Below are positions 32,694 to 42,274 of a DNA stretch of 64,000 bases, piece by piece; within the stretch, counting starts at the first letter, position 1; each line of letters starts with the position of its first letter. The stretch is from Brochothrix campestris (GTDB lineage Bacteria; Bacillota; Bacilli; Lactobacillales; Listeriaceae). The position numbers were made by a program, and so were the translations under genes. The notes beneath the pieces are model-generated. The model saw only the letters and a program-made list of their open reading frames with translations, did not search any database and was not told the origin of the DNA. The DNA is taken from NCBI RefSeq assembly GCF_046058945.1, contig NZ_CP175511.1:558001-622000 (forward strand). Direction: 5' to 3'.

Positions 32694-35327
32694 TTGAAAA
32701 AATTAGTATTGTTTGATGGCAACAGTTTGGCCTATCGTGCCTTCTTTGCACTGCCACTTTTAAATAATGATAAAGGTGTTTATACAAACGCTGTGTATGG
32801 CTTTGCGATGATGTTGACGAACGTAATGAAAAAAGAACAACCGACCCATGTGATGGTGGCGTTTGATGCAGGAAAAACGACGTTTAGACATGCCCAGTAT
32901 CAAGACTACAAAGGTGGACGTTCAAAAACACCGAGCGAGTTAGGTGAGCAATTTCCCTTTATTAAAGAATTGTTAGAGGCGTATCAAGTGAAACACTACC
33001 AACTGCCAAACTATGAAGCCGATGATATTATCGGTACATTGGCACAACAGGCTGAACGCGATGGCTTTGATGAAGTGCTCATTATTACTGGAGACCGCGA
33101 TTTAACTCAACTTGCTAGTGATAAAATTACTGTCAATATTACGAAAAAGGGCATCACAGAAGTGGAGGCGAATACGCCAGCTTCATTGCGTGAAAAATAT
33201 GACCTCACACCGCAGCAAATCATTGACTTAAAAGGCCTGATGGGCGATAGCTCTGATAATATTCCAGGTGTTAAAGGCGTTGGAGAGAAAACAGCCCTTA
33301 AATTATTACACCAATACGACACCGTTGAAAACGTCTTGGCGCACATCGATGACGTATCAGGTAAAAAGTTAAAAGAAAACTTAACCACCTATCGCGAAGA
33401 TGCCATAATGAGTAAGGCATTAGTGACGATTAAGGTCGACACACCGATTGAAATCACACTCGATGAAATTGCATACAGCGGTTATGAACCGAATGATGTC
33501 ATCCCAACCTTACGCGAATTAGGTTTTAAGGCCTTGCTCGAAAAAGAACTCGGTGACCAACCAGAGGCCAAAAAAGAACCATTGGCAACGCTAGTCGTTG
33601 AAACGGTTAGTGATATTCCTGTGGAACAATTGACGACAGGCATGGCTGTGTATGCCGAAACAAAAACCGACAACTATTTAGCCTCAGCTTGCTTAGGGTG
33701 GAGCTTTTATAACGGAGAGACTGTCTACTATATGAGTCATGAGGCTGTACTTGCTTCCATAGCAGTGACGCAGTTTCTGACGGATGCGTCGCTTTCAAAA
33801 AAAGTATATGATGCCAAACGAGTGGTGGCACTGTTAAGTCGTGATGGTGTTGCCGTAAAGGGGATTACCTTCGACTTAATGCTTGGTTCTTATTTGTTAG
33901 ATCCTTCGTTTGCAATTACTGATTTTGCGAGTGTCGCCCGTTTACATAGTTACGAAGCGATTGAAAGTGACGAGGCGATTTATGGTAAGGGCGCGAAATG
34001 GGCGCTGCCAGAAACAGCGATTGTGGCGCAACATTTAGGACGGAAAGCCTACGCAATTGCAGCGCTCGAAGAAGCAGTGCGGATTGCCTTAACCAATAAT
34101 GAACAACTGGACCTCCTAACAGAATTGGAGCTGCCCTTATCACTCGTACTCGCACAGATGGAAGTGCAAGGAGTGGTCGTTGATACACAGGCATTAGAAA
34201 AGATGAAAACCGATTTGCAAGGTCGCTTAGATACGTTAGTGGCGGATATTCATGCCGCAGCGGGTGAGCCTTTTAACGTCAATTCACCGAAACAACTCGG
34301 AGTGGTCTTGTTTGAAACGCTCCAACTACCCGTCATCAAGAAAACAAAGACAGGGTATTCGACCTCTGTTGACGTGTTAGAGCAATTGAAAGACCAACAC
34401 CCAATCATTGAGTTAGTCATGACGTATCGAACGCTAGTGAAGCTACAATCAACCTATATTGAAGGCTTGTTGAAGGTGACTGACCAACAGACGCAAAAAG
34501 TGCACACCCGCTTTAACCAAACATTAACGCAAACCGGCCGACTCAGTTCAGTCGATCCAAACTTGCAAAATATTCCCGTGCGTCTGGAAGAGGGGCGTCG
34601 CATTCGTTCTGTCTTTAAAGCCTCGCAACCGGGATGGAAAATTTATGCGGCCGATTACTCGCAAATTGAATTACGTGTTTTGGCACATATTGCCCAAGAC
34701 GAGAACTTGATTGCAGCCTTTAAGGCAGACATGGACATTCATACGAAAACAGCGATGGATGTTTTTCATGTGGCAGCGGCGGATGTGACAAGCAACATGC
34801 GTCGCCAAGCGAAAGCCGTTAACTTTGGAATTGTGTATGGTATTAGTGATTATGGATTGTCACAAAACTTAGGCATTACTCGCGCTGAGGCTCAAACCTT
34901 TATCGACCGCTACTTTGAAAGCTATCCAAAGGTTAAAAGCTTCATGGAAGATGTTGTCATTGAAACGCGTCAACGTGGTTATGTTGAAACGATTCTCCAT
35001 CGCCGCCGCTATATTCCTGAAATTACAAGCAAAAACTTCAATATACGTGGTTTTGCTGAGCGCACAGCGATGAACACACCGATTCAAGGGAGTGCCGCTG
35101 ATATTATCAAAGAAGCAATGGTCTTACTCGCCGCTGAATTAGCTGTCTCAAACCTTGCCGCTAACTTATTGTTACAAGTACACGATGAGCTTATCTTTGA
35201 AGTGGCCGAAGGCGATCTTGCCCAACTTGATACACTCGTTAAAACAGTGATGGCAAATGCGGTTGAACTCGATGTACCGCTAAAAGCTGACAGTGCCTTT
35301 GGTGAGTCGTGGTACGACGCAAAATAA
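32694..35327 (+). CDS. polA: DNA polymerase I
   Basis: An 877-aa repair and Okazaki-fragment polymerase. The 5'-nuclease domain (about 1-290) has VAFDAGKTTFRH, YEADDIIGTLA and TGDRDLTQL. The middle domain (about 300-465) is a dead 3'-5' exonuclease: the FDTET metal motif reads VYAET, as in Bacillus. The polymerase domain (about 470-877) has YSQIELRVLAH (motif A), RRQAKAVNFGIVYG (finger) and LLQVHDELIFE (motif C). The start is TTG at 32694 with AGGAGCG upstream; no ATG nearby gives the conserved KKLVLFDGNSLAYRAFFAL start. Confidence 0.96.
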   Translation: MKKLVLFDGNSLAYRAFFALPLLNNDKGVYTNAVYGFAMMLTNVMKKEQPTHVMVAFDAGKTTFRHAQYQDYKGGRSKTPSELGEQFPFIKELLEAYQVKHYQLPNYEADDIIGTLAQQAERDGFDEVLIITGDRDLTQLASDKITVNITKKGITEVEANTPASLREKYDLTPQQIIDLKGLMGDSSDNIPGVKGVGEKTALKLLHQYDTVENVLAHIDDVSGKKLKENLTTYREDAIMSKALVTIKVDTPIEITLDEIAYSGYEPNDVIPTLRELGFKALLEKELGDQPEAKKEPLATLVVETVSDIPVEQLTTGMAVYAETKTDNYLASACLGWSFYNGETVYYMSHEAVLASIAVTQFLTDASLSKKVYDAKRVVALLSRDGVAVKGITFDLMLGSYLLDPSFAITDFASVARLHSYEAIESDEAIYGKGAKWALPETAIVAQHLGRKAYAIAALEEAVRIALTNNEQLDLLTELELPLSLVLAQMEVQGVVVDTQALEKMKTDLQGRLDTLVADIHAAAGEPFNVNSPKQLGVVLFETLQLPVIKKTKTGYSTSVDVLEQLKDQHPIIELVMTYRTLVKLQSTYIEGLLKVTDQQTQKVHTRFNQTLTQTGRLSSVDPNLQNIPVRLEEGRRIRSVFKASQPGWKIYAADYSQIELRVLAHIAQDENLIAAFKADMDIHTKTAMDVFHVAAADVTSNMRRQAKAVNFGIVYGISDYGLSQNLGITRAEAQTFIDRYFESYPKVKSFMEDVVIETRQRGYVETILHRRRYIPEITSKNFNIRGFAERTAMNTPIQGSAADIIKEAMVLLAAELAVSNLAANLLLQVHDELIFEVAEGDLAQLDTLVKTVMANAVELDVPLKADSAFGESWYDAK

Positions 35328-35364
35328 CCAAATTGAACGAACTGAAGATAGAGGGGGAAACACA

Positions 35365-36189
35365 GTGCCAGAATTACCAGAAGTAGAAAATGTCCGAGCA
35401 ACACTTGCCGAATTGGTGGTCGGACGTACGATTAAAGCCGTCGACATCGGTGTACCAAAAATGATTCGTGGCATCGAAGCCGATCAGTTTGCGACTGATT
35501 TAACGAATGAAACCTTTGTGGCGATTCGCCGTCGTGGCAAATTTTTATTGCTAGATACGACGAATTATACGATTTTGTCGCATTTACGGATGGAAGGCAA
35601 GTATCGTTTAGCGCCTCAAACAGAAGCGCGGACGAAACACACACACATCGTTTTTCAATTAACAGATGAGGACGAACTGCGTTATTTGGATGTGCGTAAA
35701 TTTGGAACAATGGAACTGGTTGCCCGCGGTGATGAAGGCAGTACGCGTGCGATTCAAAAACTGGGGCCAGAACCGTTCGGTGATGACTTTCAATTAGCAG
35801 CATTTAAGGCGGCATTAGCACGTTCGACTCGCGGTATTAAAAATGTCTTACTTGATCAAAAAGCAGTCGTCGGCTTAGGGAATATTTACGTCGATGAAGT
35901 GTGTTTTCAAGCGCAGGTGCATCCAACAAAAGCGAGCAACAGCCTAACAGCAGCAGAGGTAACCCGTCTTTATGATGTGACCCGGTCCATCTTAACTGAG
36001 GCGGTACGACTCGGCGGTTCCACAATCCGGACGTACGTTAACTCACAAGGGAAAATCGGCAACTACCAAGATAAACTGCTTGTTTATGGTCATAAGGGTG
36101 AGCCGTGCCCGCATTGTGGGAGCTTGATTGAAAAAATCCAATACCATGGTCGTGGCACGCATTATTGCCCGTCGTGTCAACCGAAATAG
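35365..36189 (+). CDS. mutM: formamidopyrimidine-DNA glycosylase
   Basis: Bifunctional 8-oxoguanine glycosylase/AP lyase. The GTG at 35365 gives (M)PELPEVENVR, in which Pro after the removed Met is the catalytic nucleophile and Glu the next key residue; any longer frame would bury it. At 274 aa the length is normal. It also has RRRGKFLLL, QKAVVGLGNIYVDEV (H2TH) and a C-terminal zinc finger CPHC...CPSC. AGGGGG lies 9 bases before the GTG. It follows polA by 37 bases and precedes coaE by 12: a repair/CoA operon seen in relatives. Confidence 0.96.
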   Translation: MPELPEVENVRATLAELVVGRTIKAVDIGVPKMIRGIEADQFATDLTNETFVAIRRRGKFLLLDTTNYTILSHLRMEGKYRLAPQTEARTKHTHIVFQLTDEDELRYLDVRKFGTMELVARGDEGSTRAIQKLGPEPFGDDFQLAAFKAALARSTRGIKNVLLDQKAVVGLGNIYVDEVCFQAQVHPTKASNSLTAAEVTRLYDVTRSILTEAVRLGGSTIRTYVNSQGKIGNYQDKLLVYGHKGEPCPHCGSLIEKIQYHGRGTHYCPSCQPK

Positions 36190-36201
36190 GGATGTGAGCG
36201 T

Positions 36202-36789
36202 ATGACCGTCATAATTGGCTTAACAGGAGGCATCGCTAGCGGCAAAAGTTTGGTAAGCACTTATATCGCGGCAAAAGGCATCCCAGTCATCGATGCCGAC
36301 CAAGTGGCCCGCGAAATAGTTGCTCCCGGTGAACCGCTCTTATTACACTTACAGGCTCAATTTGGCACTGCAATTGCAACGACTGCCGGGTTGAATCGTG
36401 CCGCATTAGCAGCCGTGATTTTCAACGATGCACACCAACGTCAGACACTTAATAACCTGATGCATCCGGCTATTTTTGAACGGATGAATGCCCAATTAAC
36501 AACATACCGTCAACAAAACGAAGCGGTTGTTTTTCTTGATGTACCTCTGTTATTTGAAAACAATCAACTCGATCGCTACGATGCGATTTGGGTCGTCAGT
36601 GTCAGTGAAGCGCTCCAACTGGAGCGCTTAATGGCACGAAACCAGTTGACCAAACGAGCAGCACTCCAACGAATACAAGCGCAACTATCACTTGCGCAAA
36701 AACAGGAACAGGCTGACGTCATCATCGACAACAGTGGCACGAAGCAACAAACCTTTGCCCAAATTGACCATCACTTACAACAACTCTAA
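36202..36789 (+). CDS. coaE: dephospho-CoA kinase
   Basis: Last step of coenzyme A synthesis: ATP-dependent 3'-phosphorylation of dephospho-CoA. The 195-aa P-loop kinase has GLTGGIASGKS (residues 6-16), IDADQVAREIV, VVFLDVPLLFENN, and RLMARNQLTKRAALQRIQAQ (lid and adenine contact). Length is typical. The ATG is preceded by GGATGTGA. Last gene of the polA-mutM-coaE unit. Confidence 0.95.
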   Translation: MTVIIGLTGGIASGKSLVSTYIAAKGIPVIDADQVAREIVAPGEPLLLHLQAQFGTAIATTAGLNRAALAAVIFNDAHQRQTLNNLMHPAIFERMNAQLTTYRQQNEAVVFLDVPLLFENNQLDRYDAIWVVSVSEALQLERLMARNQLTKRAALQRIQAQLSLAQKQEQADVIIDNSGTKQQTFAQIDHHLQQL

Positions 36790-36898
36790 AAAAGTGGTGT
36801 AATCGTGTCTGTCCGTAAGAATTACCGTATAGGTTGGCTCGTTATCTATGATATAATGACGATATAAAAACATTCGAATATTTAAAGGAGGTAAGTCA

Positions 36899-37357
36899 AT
36901 GCGTTGTCCATCTTGTCAATCAAATGATACAAAAGTTATTGACTCACGACCAACAGACGAAAACCGTTCAATTAGACGTCGTCGGGAATGTGAAGACTGT
37001 TCATTTCGGTTCACAACATTTGAAAAAGTCGAAGAAAGTCCGCTAATTATCGTCAAAAAAGACGGTGTCCGTGAAGAGTTTTCACGTGATAAAGTATTGC
37101 GTGGCTTGGTGCGCGCATGTGAAAAACGTCCTGTTTCATTAGAAAAATTAGAGACAGTCGTGAACGAAGTCGAACATGACATTAGAGCACAAGGTACGAG
37201 TGAGATTGAGTCGACCATTATTGGTGAATTTGTGATGAATAAACTGGCTGATATTGATGAAGTATCATACGTGCGTTTCGCCTCAGTTTACCGTCAATTC
37301 AAAGACCTCAGTGTGTTCATTGACGAATTAAAAGAAATTATGGAGAAACAAAAATAA
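36899..37357 (+). CDS. nrdR: transcriptional repressor NrdR
   Basis: Zinc-ribbon and ATP-cone repressor of ribonucleotide reductase genes. The 152-aa protein begins MRCPSCQ with zinc ligands C3, C6, C31 and C34, RRRRECEDCSFRF for DNA binding, and the ATP-cone from about residue 49 (IIVKKDGVREEFSRDKVLRG). Length and sequence are fully typical. GGAGG precedes the ATG, and a -10 TATAAT is about 48 bases upstream. It is followed by dnaB after 26 bases. Confidence 0.96.
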   Translation: MRCPSCQSNDTKVIDSRPTDENRSIRRRRECEDCSFRFTTFEKVEESPLIIVKKDGVREEFSRDKVLRGLVRACEKRPVSLEKLETVVNEVEHDIRAQGTSEIESTIIGEFVMNKLADIDEVSYVRFASVYRQFKDLSVFIDELKEIMEKQK

Positions 37358-37383
37358 ATGATGTGTATAAAGAAGGTGCGATT

Positions 37384-38850
37384 ATGAGACAACAGCAATT
37401 AGAAGGAAGCCATCAGCCCGATCCAGGCGATAGCTATGTGGTAGAAACAACGGGATTGTTAACAGCGGTCGATCGTCGTGTGTTAACCCAACTGTATCTG
37501 CCCTTGATTAATGTTGATGCTTATACGCTCTACCAAACACTATTCGACCATCTGCCAATCATGGGAACGCAATCAGAGCAACACACCCATTACCAACTCC
37601 AAACCTTACTTGGGGACATGAGCCAGCAACGGCTAGTGCAAGCACGTCTGATTTTAGAAGGTGTGCGGTTGCTGAAAAGTTATGTGGTTGATAAAGGGGA
37701 GTCGCGTCATTACGTCTATGAACTGGCGGCACCGATGAACCCGCAGGCCTTTTTCACGGACGGTGTGCTTAACTTGTTCTTATACAGCGCGATTGGCGAA
37801 CGCCGTTATAACGAGTTAAAAAAAGGCTGGTTCCGTGAGGTGACAGATAAAACAGCAATGACTGAAATTACAACCTCGTTTACTGAAGTGTTCCAATTTC
37901 CGAAAACAAAGGTGAGTGATCGCGCGAAAGCAGATACCGATAAGATCGTTACACGCGTGCAACCATTGCAGTTTGAAATTCCTGATTCATACTTCGATTT
38001 TGAACGCTTTTATAATGAGTTATCACCGACATTCGTAACGTTAACTGCGATTACTGACGAGGTGAAAGAAACGATTCGTAAACTGTATGCCGTCTATCAT
38101 ATTAATGAAGACGACATGGTGAGCCTTGTTTATCGTTCGGTGCAGTCAGATGGTAATATTAACCAAGCACAATTACGGAAAGTAGCCCGCGACTTTTATC
38201 AATTGAATATGGGCGAAGGCGCCTATCCAACCCTCAAATTAAAAGCAGCGCCAACTACGCAGGTTAATGTGGTGCAATCAATTGGTGATATTCAAAGTGA
38301 AGAACAGTTAATCGCCTTTTTAACACAGATTGATACCTTCAATCTCATTAAAGAATTATCAACCTATGGTGCTGACCCAACGGCTAAAGAATTAGCCGCA
38401 GTTGAAACGGTGATGGCGAAACGAAAAATGCCATTACCCGTCATGAACGCATTAATCTATTACACACGTCTACAAGGCAATAGCATTGATAGCCCCGAAT
38501 ACATGGAGAAAATTGCCCGTGATTGGGATATGAAAGGTGTTGTTACAGTCGCCGATGTGTTGCAGTCAACCAAAGCCTTCGTTGATAAAAAACAAGAAGA
38601 TTATGAAAAATGGCAACAACGACAAAACAAATCGTATCGCAAAGTTGATGGCAAAGCCAACGATATTATTCCTGACTGGCTCCAAAAACAATTGGCAGTT
38701 GAAGATGGTAAAACAGTTGCAGAACCTGAGGGCGTGGCCGACAAAGTCATCGTCCCTGAAATTATTAAGAAAAAACCCGAAATCACAACAGATCCGGCAA
38801 TGCTCGAAAAAATTGCCCAGTTCCGTAAAGATTTAAAGGAAGGTAGGTGA
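37384..38850 (+). CDS. dnaB: replication initiation and membrane attachment protein DnaB
   Basis: The Gram-positive DnaB (not the helicase), which with DnaD and DnaI loads the replicative helicase at oriC. The 488-aa protein begins with the DDBH1-type winged helix (LTAVDRRVLTQLYLPLINVDAYTLYQTL) and contains DDBH2 helices around residues 330-410 (PVMNALIYYTRLQGN...YMEKIARDWDMKGV). The C-terminus is charged. The ATG at 37384 has GAAGGTG upstream. dnaI follows after 4 bases, the universal nrdR-dnaB-dnaI order in Bacillales. Confidence 0.93.
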   Translation: MRQQQLEGSHQPDPGDSYVVETTGLLTAVDRRVLTQLYLPLINVDAYTLYQTLFDHLPIMGTQSEQHTHYQLQTLLGDMSQQRLVQARLILEGVRLLKSYVVDKGESRHYVYELAAPMNPQAFFTDGVLNLFLYSAIGERRYNELKKGWFREVTDKTAMTEITTSFTEVFQFPKTKVSDRAKADTDKIVTRVQPLQFEIPDSYFDFERFYNELSPTFVTLTAITDEVKETIRKLYAVYHINEDDMVSLVYRSVQSDGNINQAQLRKVARDFYQLNMGEGAYPTLKLKAAPTTQVNVVQSIGDIQSEEQLIAFLTQIDTFNLIKELSTYGADPTAKELAAVETVMAKRKMPLPVMNALIYYTRLQGNSIDSPEYMEKIARDWDMKGVVTVADVLQSTKAFVDKKQEDYEKWQQRQNKSYRKVDGKANDIIPDWLQKQLAVEDGKTVAEPEGVADKVIVPEIIKKKPEITTDPAMLEKIAQFRKDLKEGR

Positions 38851-38854
38851 TAGC

Positions 38855-39778
38855 ATGGACCCCATACAGCAGTCTTTAAAAGGCTTAGCAGCCAAAAACA
38901 GTCGTTTAACAGCACTCTATGAAGAAACATTAATGACCGTCATGAATTACGAAGCGATTAAGGTCTTTCAACAAGAAAATCCATCGTTAACGCCCGAAGT
39001 CATTAAGCAAAATATTACGAAACTGTATGAATTTGTGACAGAACATCAAAAATATGAGAAAAAAGAAAAAGGGTTGTTGCCTGGCTATCGCCCGGAACTG
39101 TCTTTAACAAAGGATATCATTGAAGTTCGTTATGCTGCGACGCCTGAAAAAATTCGTGCCGATCGTGAACGCGAACGCCGCAAACGGATTCACTCGTTGC
39201 ACATGCCAAAACAAATTCTGAATGCGAGCATGGAAAATCTCGATATGAATACACCACAGCGAATGGAACTCGTTAATGCCATGTTCCCATTAGTAAAATC
39301 GATTAAACAAGCCGGTGATACAATGGTACAGGGTTGGTACATCCACGGCTCATACGGCACTGGTAAATCATACATTTTAGGGACGATTGCGAACATGTTA
39401 GCCGATAATGACGTTGAAACAACGATGATTTATGTGCCTGAGTTTATGCGTGAAATCAAACAAGCGATTAACGATAACTCCGTGGGAGAAAAAGTCCAGA
39501 TTGCGAAAGAAACACCCGTGCTCATGTTGGATGATATTGGGGCTGAGTCGTTAACGAGTTGGACCCGTGACGAGGTGCTCGGTGCAATTTTACAATATCG
39601 GATGCAAGAAGAGTTGCCGACCTTTTTCTCTTCGAACATGGATTTCAAACAACTCCAAAAATATTTGATGGTCAACAATCGTGGCGATGAAGAAACGATG
39701 AAGGCGACCCGAATTATGGAGCGAATTCGTTTTTTAGCACAACCGATTGAACTGTCCGGTAAAAATTACCGCCAATAA
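38855..39778 (+). CDS. dnaI: primosomal protein DnaI (helicase loader), zinc ligands missing
   Basis: A 307-aa AAA+ helicase loader. Walker A GSYGTGKS (165-172), Walker B VLMLDDIGAESLTSW, arginine-rich end RIMERIRFLAQPIEL. It closely resembles B. subtilis DnaI overall (YVPEFMREIKQAINDNSV). In B. subtilis the N-terminal domain binds zinc through three Cys and one His. Here the region reads HQKYEKKEKGLLPGYRPEL ... VRYAATPEK, with Cys absent and the His position Arg, so no zinc can be bound by those ligands. It starts 4 bases after dnaB. Confidence 0.94.
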   Translation: MDPIQQSLKGLAAKNSRLTALYEETLMTVMNYEAIKVFQQENPSLTPEVIKQNITKLYEFVTEHQKYEKKEKGLLPGYRPELSLTKDIIEVRYAATPEKIRADRERERRKRIHSLHMPKQILNASMENLDMNTPQRMELVNAMFPLVKSIKQAGDTMVQGWYIHGSYGTGKSYILGTIANMLADNDVETTMIYVPEFMREIKQAINDNSVGEKVQIAKETPVLMLDDIGAESLTSWTRDEVLGAILQYRMQEELPTFFSSNMDFKQLQKYLMVNNRGDEETMKATRIMERIRFLAQPIELSGKNYRQ

Positions 39779-39780
39779 AG

Positions 39781-39808
39781 TTGCATTTTTATCAAAAAAA
39801 GCTATAAT
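39781..39808 (+). promoter_or_regulatory. predicted sigma-A promoter of thrS
   Basis: TTGCAT, a 16-base spacer and consensus TATAAT lie just after the dnaI stop. They start the long T-box leader. Confidence 0.7.
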
Positions 39809-39828
39809 ATAGTCATATACAAAAAGTA

Positions 39829-40077
39829 TTGAGAAGGACAACGCTAACAAGCAGTCGTTTCCAGAGAGATGGGCAAAGCTGAGAGCCTATTAACCCCACA
39901 CTTGTTACCTACCACCTTTGAACTGCGTCTCTGAATTAAGTAAGAGACGACGGAACCTTATCCGTTACCAAGGCCCATGAGAATAGCTATTTGCTATAAA
40001 ATGAGGGTGGAACCACGTCTGTTAATTCAAACGTCCCTTTGTATACTACTAAACCAGTGTACAAAGGGACGTTTTTT
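39829..40077 (+). promoter_or_regulatory. T-box riboswitch (tRNA-Thr) leader of thrS
   Basis: The leader contains the conserved T-box core AGGGTGGAACCACG (from about 40003), whose GGAACC pairs with the uncharged tRNA acceptor end. A Stem I begins near CCAGAGAG and closes with TCTCTG. Candidate Thr specifier codons in the 3' side of Stem I are ACC and ACT. The terminator is a 15-base arm AACGTCCCTTTGTA... with its complement and a T run (40030-40077). Low charged tRNA-Thr should favour antitermination and thrS expression. Confidence 0.93.
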
Positions 40078-40113
40078 GTATTACAAAACTAAGAAATAAA
40101 GGAGAACTGACTT

Positions 40114-42036
40114 ATGAACATTACATTTCCTGATGGCGCAATCAAAGAATTTGAAAAGGGTTTAACCACGGCTGAAATTGCAGGCTCAATTAGTTCAAGC
40201 TTAAAGAAAAAAGCAATCGCTGGGAAGGTGAACGGTCAAATCGTTGAATTGACAACACCAATTAACGAGGATGCAGCATTTGAAATCATTACACCTGACC
40301 ACGAAGATGCCTTAACTGTTATTAATCACTCGACTGCACATACAATGGCGCAGGCGATTCGTCGTTTGTATCCCGATGCGCAATTTGGTGTTGGACCAGC
40401 GATTGATGGCGGTTTCTACTACGATTTTGATACAGCAGAAGAGGTATCGGATGAGTCATTTAAAGCGATTGAAAAAGAAATGAAAAAAATCATCAAACAA
40501 AATATTAAAATTGAACGTCAAGAAGTATCACGTGACGAAGCCAAAGCTCGTTTTGCAGATGATAAATACAAATTAGAATTAATCGATGCCATTCCAGCAG
40601 ATCAACAGGTTACTTTATATGCCCAAGGCGAATATGCGGATCTTTGCCGTGGGGGTCATTTACCATCAACTGGAAAAATCAAAGCGTTTAAATTATTAAG
40701 CCTTGCGGGTGCGTACTGGCGTGGCGATAGCAAAAATAAAATGTTACACCGTATTTACGGAACAGCTTTCTTCTCACAAACAGACTTAGATACGCATTTA
40801 GCGTTACTTCAAGAAGCGAAAGAACGCGATCATCGTAAAATTGGTAAAGAATTAAATCTCTTTATGATCAGCAACTTAATTGGTCAAGGCTTACCAATGT
40901 GGTTGCCAAAAGGCGCAACTGTTCGTCGTCAAATCGAACGATACATCGTTGACCTAGAAGTGTCTAAAGGTTATGATCATGTTTACACACCAGCCTTAGC
41001 TAACGTTGATTTATATAAAACAAGTGGTCACTGGGAACATTATCAAGATGACATGTTTCCACCGATGAAAATGGACGAAAATGAATCGCTCGTTTTACGT
41101 CCAATGAACTGTCCACATCACATGATGATTTACAAAAATGATATTCATTCATACCGTGAATTACCAATTCGTATAGCTGAATTAGGCTTAATGCACCGTT
41201 ATGAAATGAGTGGGGCCTTATCAGGCTTGCAACGTGTACGTGCGATGACGCTTAATGACGCGCATGTATTTGTTCGTCCTGATCAAATTGCAGACGAGTT
41301 TAAACGTACCGTTGAATTATTGCATAAAGTATATCAAGACTTTAACATTACAGATTACTCGTTCCGCTTAAGTTATCGTGATCCCGAAAACACCGAAAAA
41401 TATTATGATGATGACGACATGTGGAACAAAGCGCAAGCGATGCTTAAATCAGCAATGGATGATCTCGGTTTAGATTATTTTGAAGCTGAAGGCGAAGCTG
41501 CCTTCTACGGTCCAAAACTTGATGTGATGGTTAAAACAGCGATTGGGAAAGAAGAAACATTATCAACAATCCAATTGGATTTCTTATTGCCAGAACGCTT
41601 TGACTTAAACTACATTGGTGAAGATGGTGAGAAACATCGTCCAGTCGTTATTCACCGTGGGATTGTATCGACAATGGAACGTTTTGTTGCATACTTAATC
41701 GAAGAATACAAAGGTGCCTTCCCAACTTGGTTAGCTCCAGTTCAAGTTCAAATTATTCCGGTTAACTTAGACGCACATGCTGATTATGCTTTTGCCGTAA
41801 AAGAAGAATTGAAACAGGCTGGTTACCGTGTTGAAGTCGACATGAAAAATGAAAAATTAGGCTATAAAATCCGTGAAGCTCAAATGCAAAAAATTCCGTT
41901 CCAACTCGTTGTTGGCGATGAAGAAGTGGCAAACAATGCCGTTAACGTACGCCAATACAGTAAAAAAGAATCAAACACTGTCTCACGTGAAACATTTATC
42001 GAACAATTAGCAACAGTAGTGCGTGAGAAAAAATAA
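40114..42036 (+). CDS. thrS: threonyl-tRNA synthetase
   Basis: Class II synthetase, 640 aa. The order is TGS domain (1-60), editing domain (HSTAHTMAQAIRR with the HxxxH pair, GFYYDFD), class II core with the zinc site Cys in RPMNCPHHMMIY and two later His, motif 2 RYEMSGALSGLQRVR, and the C-terminal anticodon-binding domain (VQIIPVNLDAHADYA...). All parts are complete. AAAGGAG lies 9 bases before the ATG. Controlled by the T-box leader upstream; a terminator follows. Confidence 0.97.
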   Translation: MNITFPDGAIKEFEKGLTTAEIAGSISSSLKKKAIAGKVNGQIVELTTPINEDAAFEIITPDHEDALTVINHSTAHTMAQAIRRLYPDAQFGVGPAIDGGFYYDFDTAEEVSDESFKAIEKEMKKIIKQNIKIERQEVSRDEAKARFADDKYKLELIDAIPADQQVTLYAQGEYADLCRGGHLPSTGKIKAFKLLSLAGAYWRGDSKNKMLHRIYGTAFFSQTDLDTHLALLQEAKERDHRKIGKELNLFMISNLIGQGLPMWLPKGATVRRQIERYIVDLEVSKGYDHVYTPALANVDLYKTSGHWEHYQDDMFPPMKMDENESLVLRPMNCPHHMMIYKNDIHSYRELPIRIAELGLMHRYEMSGALSGLQRVRAMTLNDAHVFVRPDQIADEFKRTVELLHKVYQDFNITDYSFRLSYRDPENTEKYYDDDDMWNKAQAMLKSAMDDLGLDYFEAEGEAAFYGPKLDVMVKTAIGKEETLSTIQLDFLLPERFDLNYIGEDGEKHRPVVIHRGIVSTMERFVAYLIEEYKGAFPTWLAPVQVQIIPVNLDAHADYAFAVKEELKQAGYRVEVDMKNEKLGYKIREAQMQKIPFQLVVGDEEVANNAVNVRQYSKKESNTVSRETFIEQLATVVREKK

Positions 42037-42073
42037 ACGGCGAAGTTAGAACACTATTTATCTTCAGTTTCAA

Positions 42074-42114
42074 AAACCACCTAGCAGAGGTCAAGCGCTA
42101 GGTGGTTTTTTTTT
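42074..42114 (+). terminator. terminator after thrS
   Basis: Stem AACCACCTAGC with GCTAGGTGGTT, loop of about 11 bases, then nine T residues. Confidence 0.9.
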
Positions 42115-42274
42115 ATGCAACGACGTGTCGGGCGGCTTGGTTCAAATGACCAAAGTGCAATTCACTAAAAAAATCTGTTGAAAATGACAATGTCTATTTC
42201 AGTTGAAAGGAGTATGGTTAAAACATAAGGTGTTATTGAACTGAAAATATCATGAAAGAAAGGATGATGAACAC

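Noticed and set aside
42052..42072. TTATCTTCAGT shared with 53010-53022, both before terminators
   Set aside because: An 11-base match alone is too short to call a repeat in AT-rich intergenic sequence.
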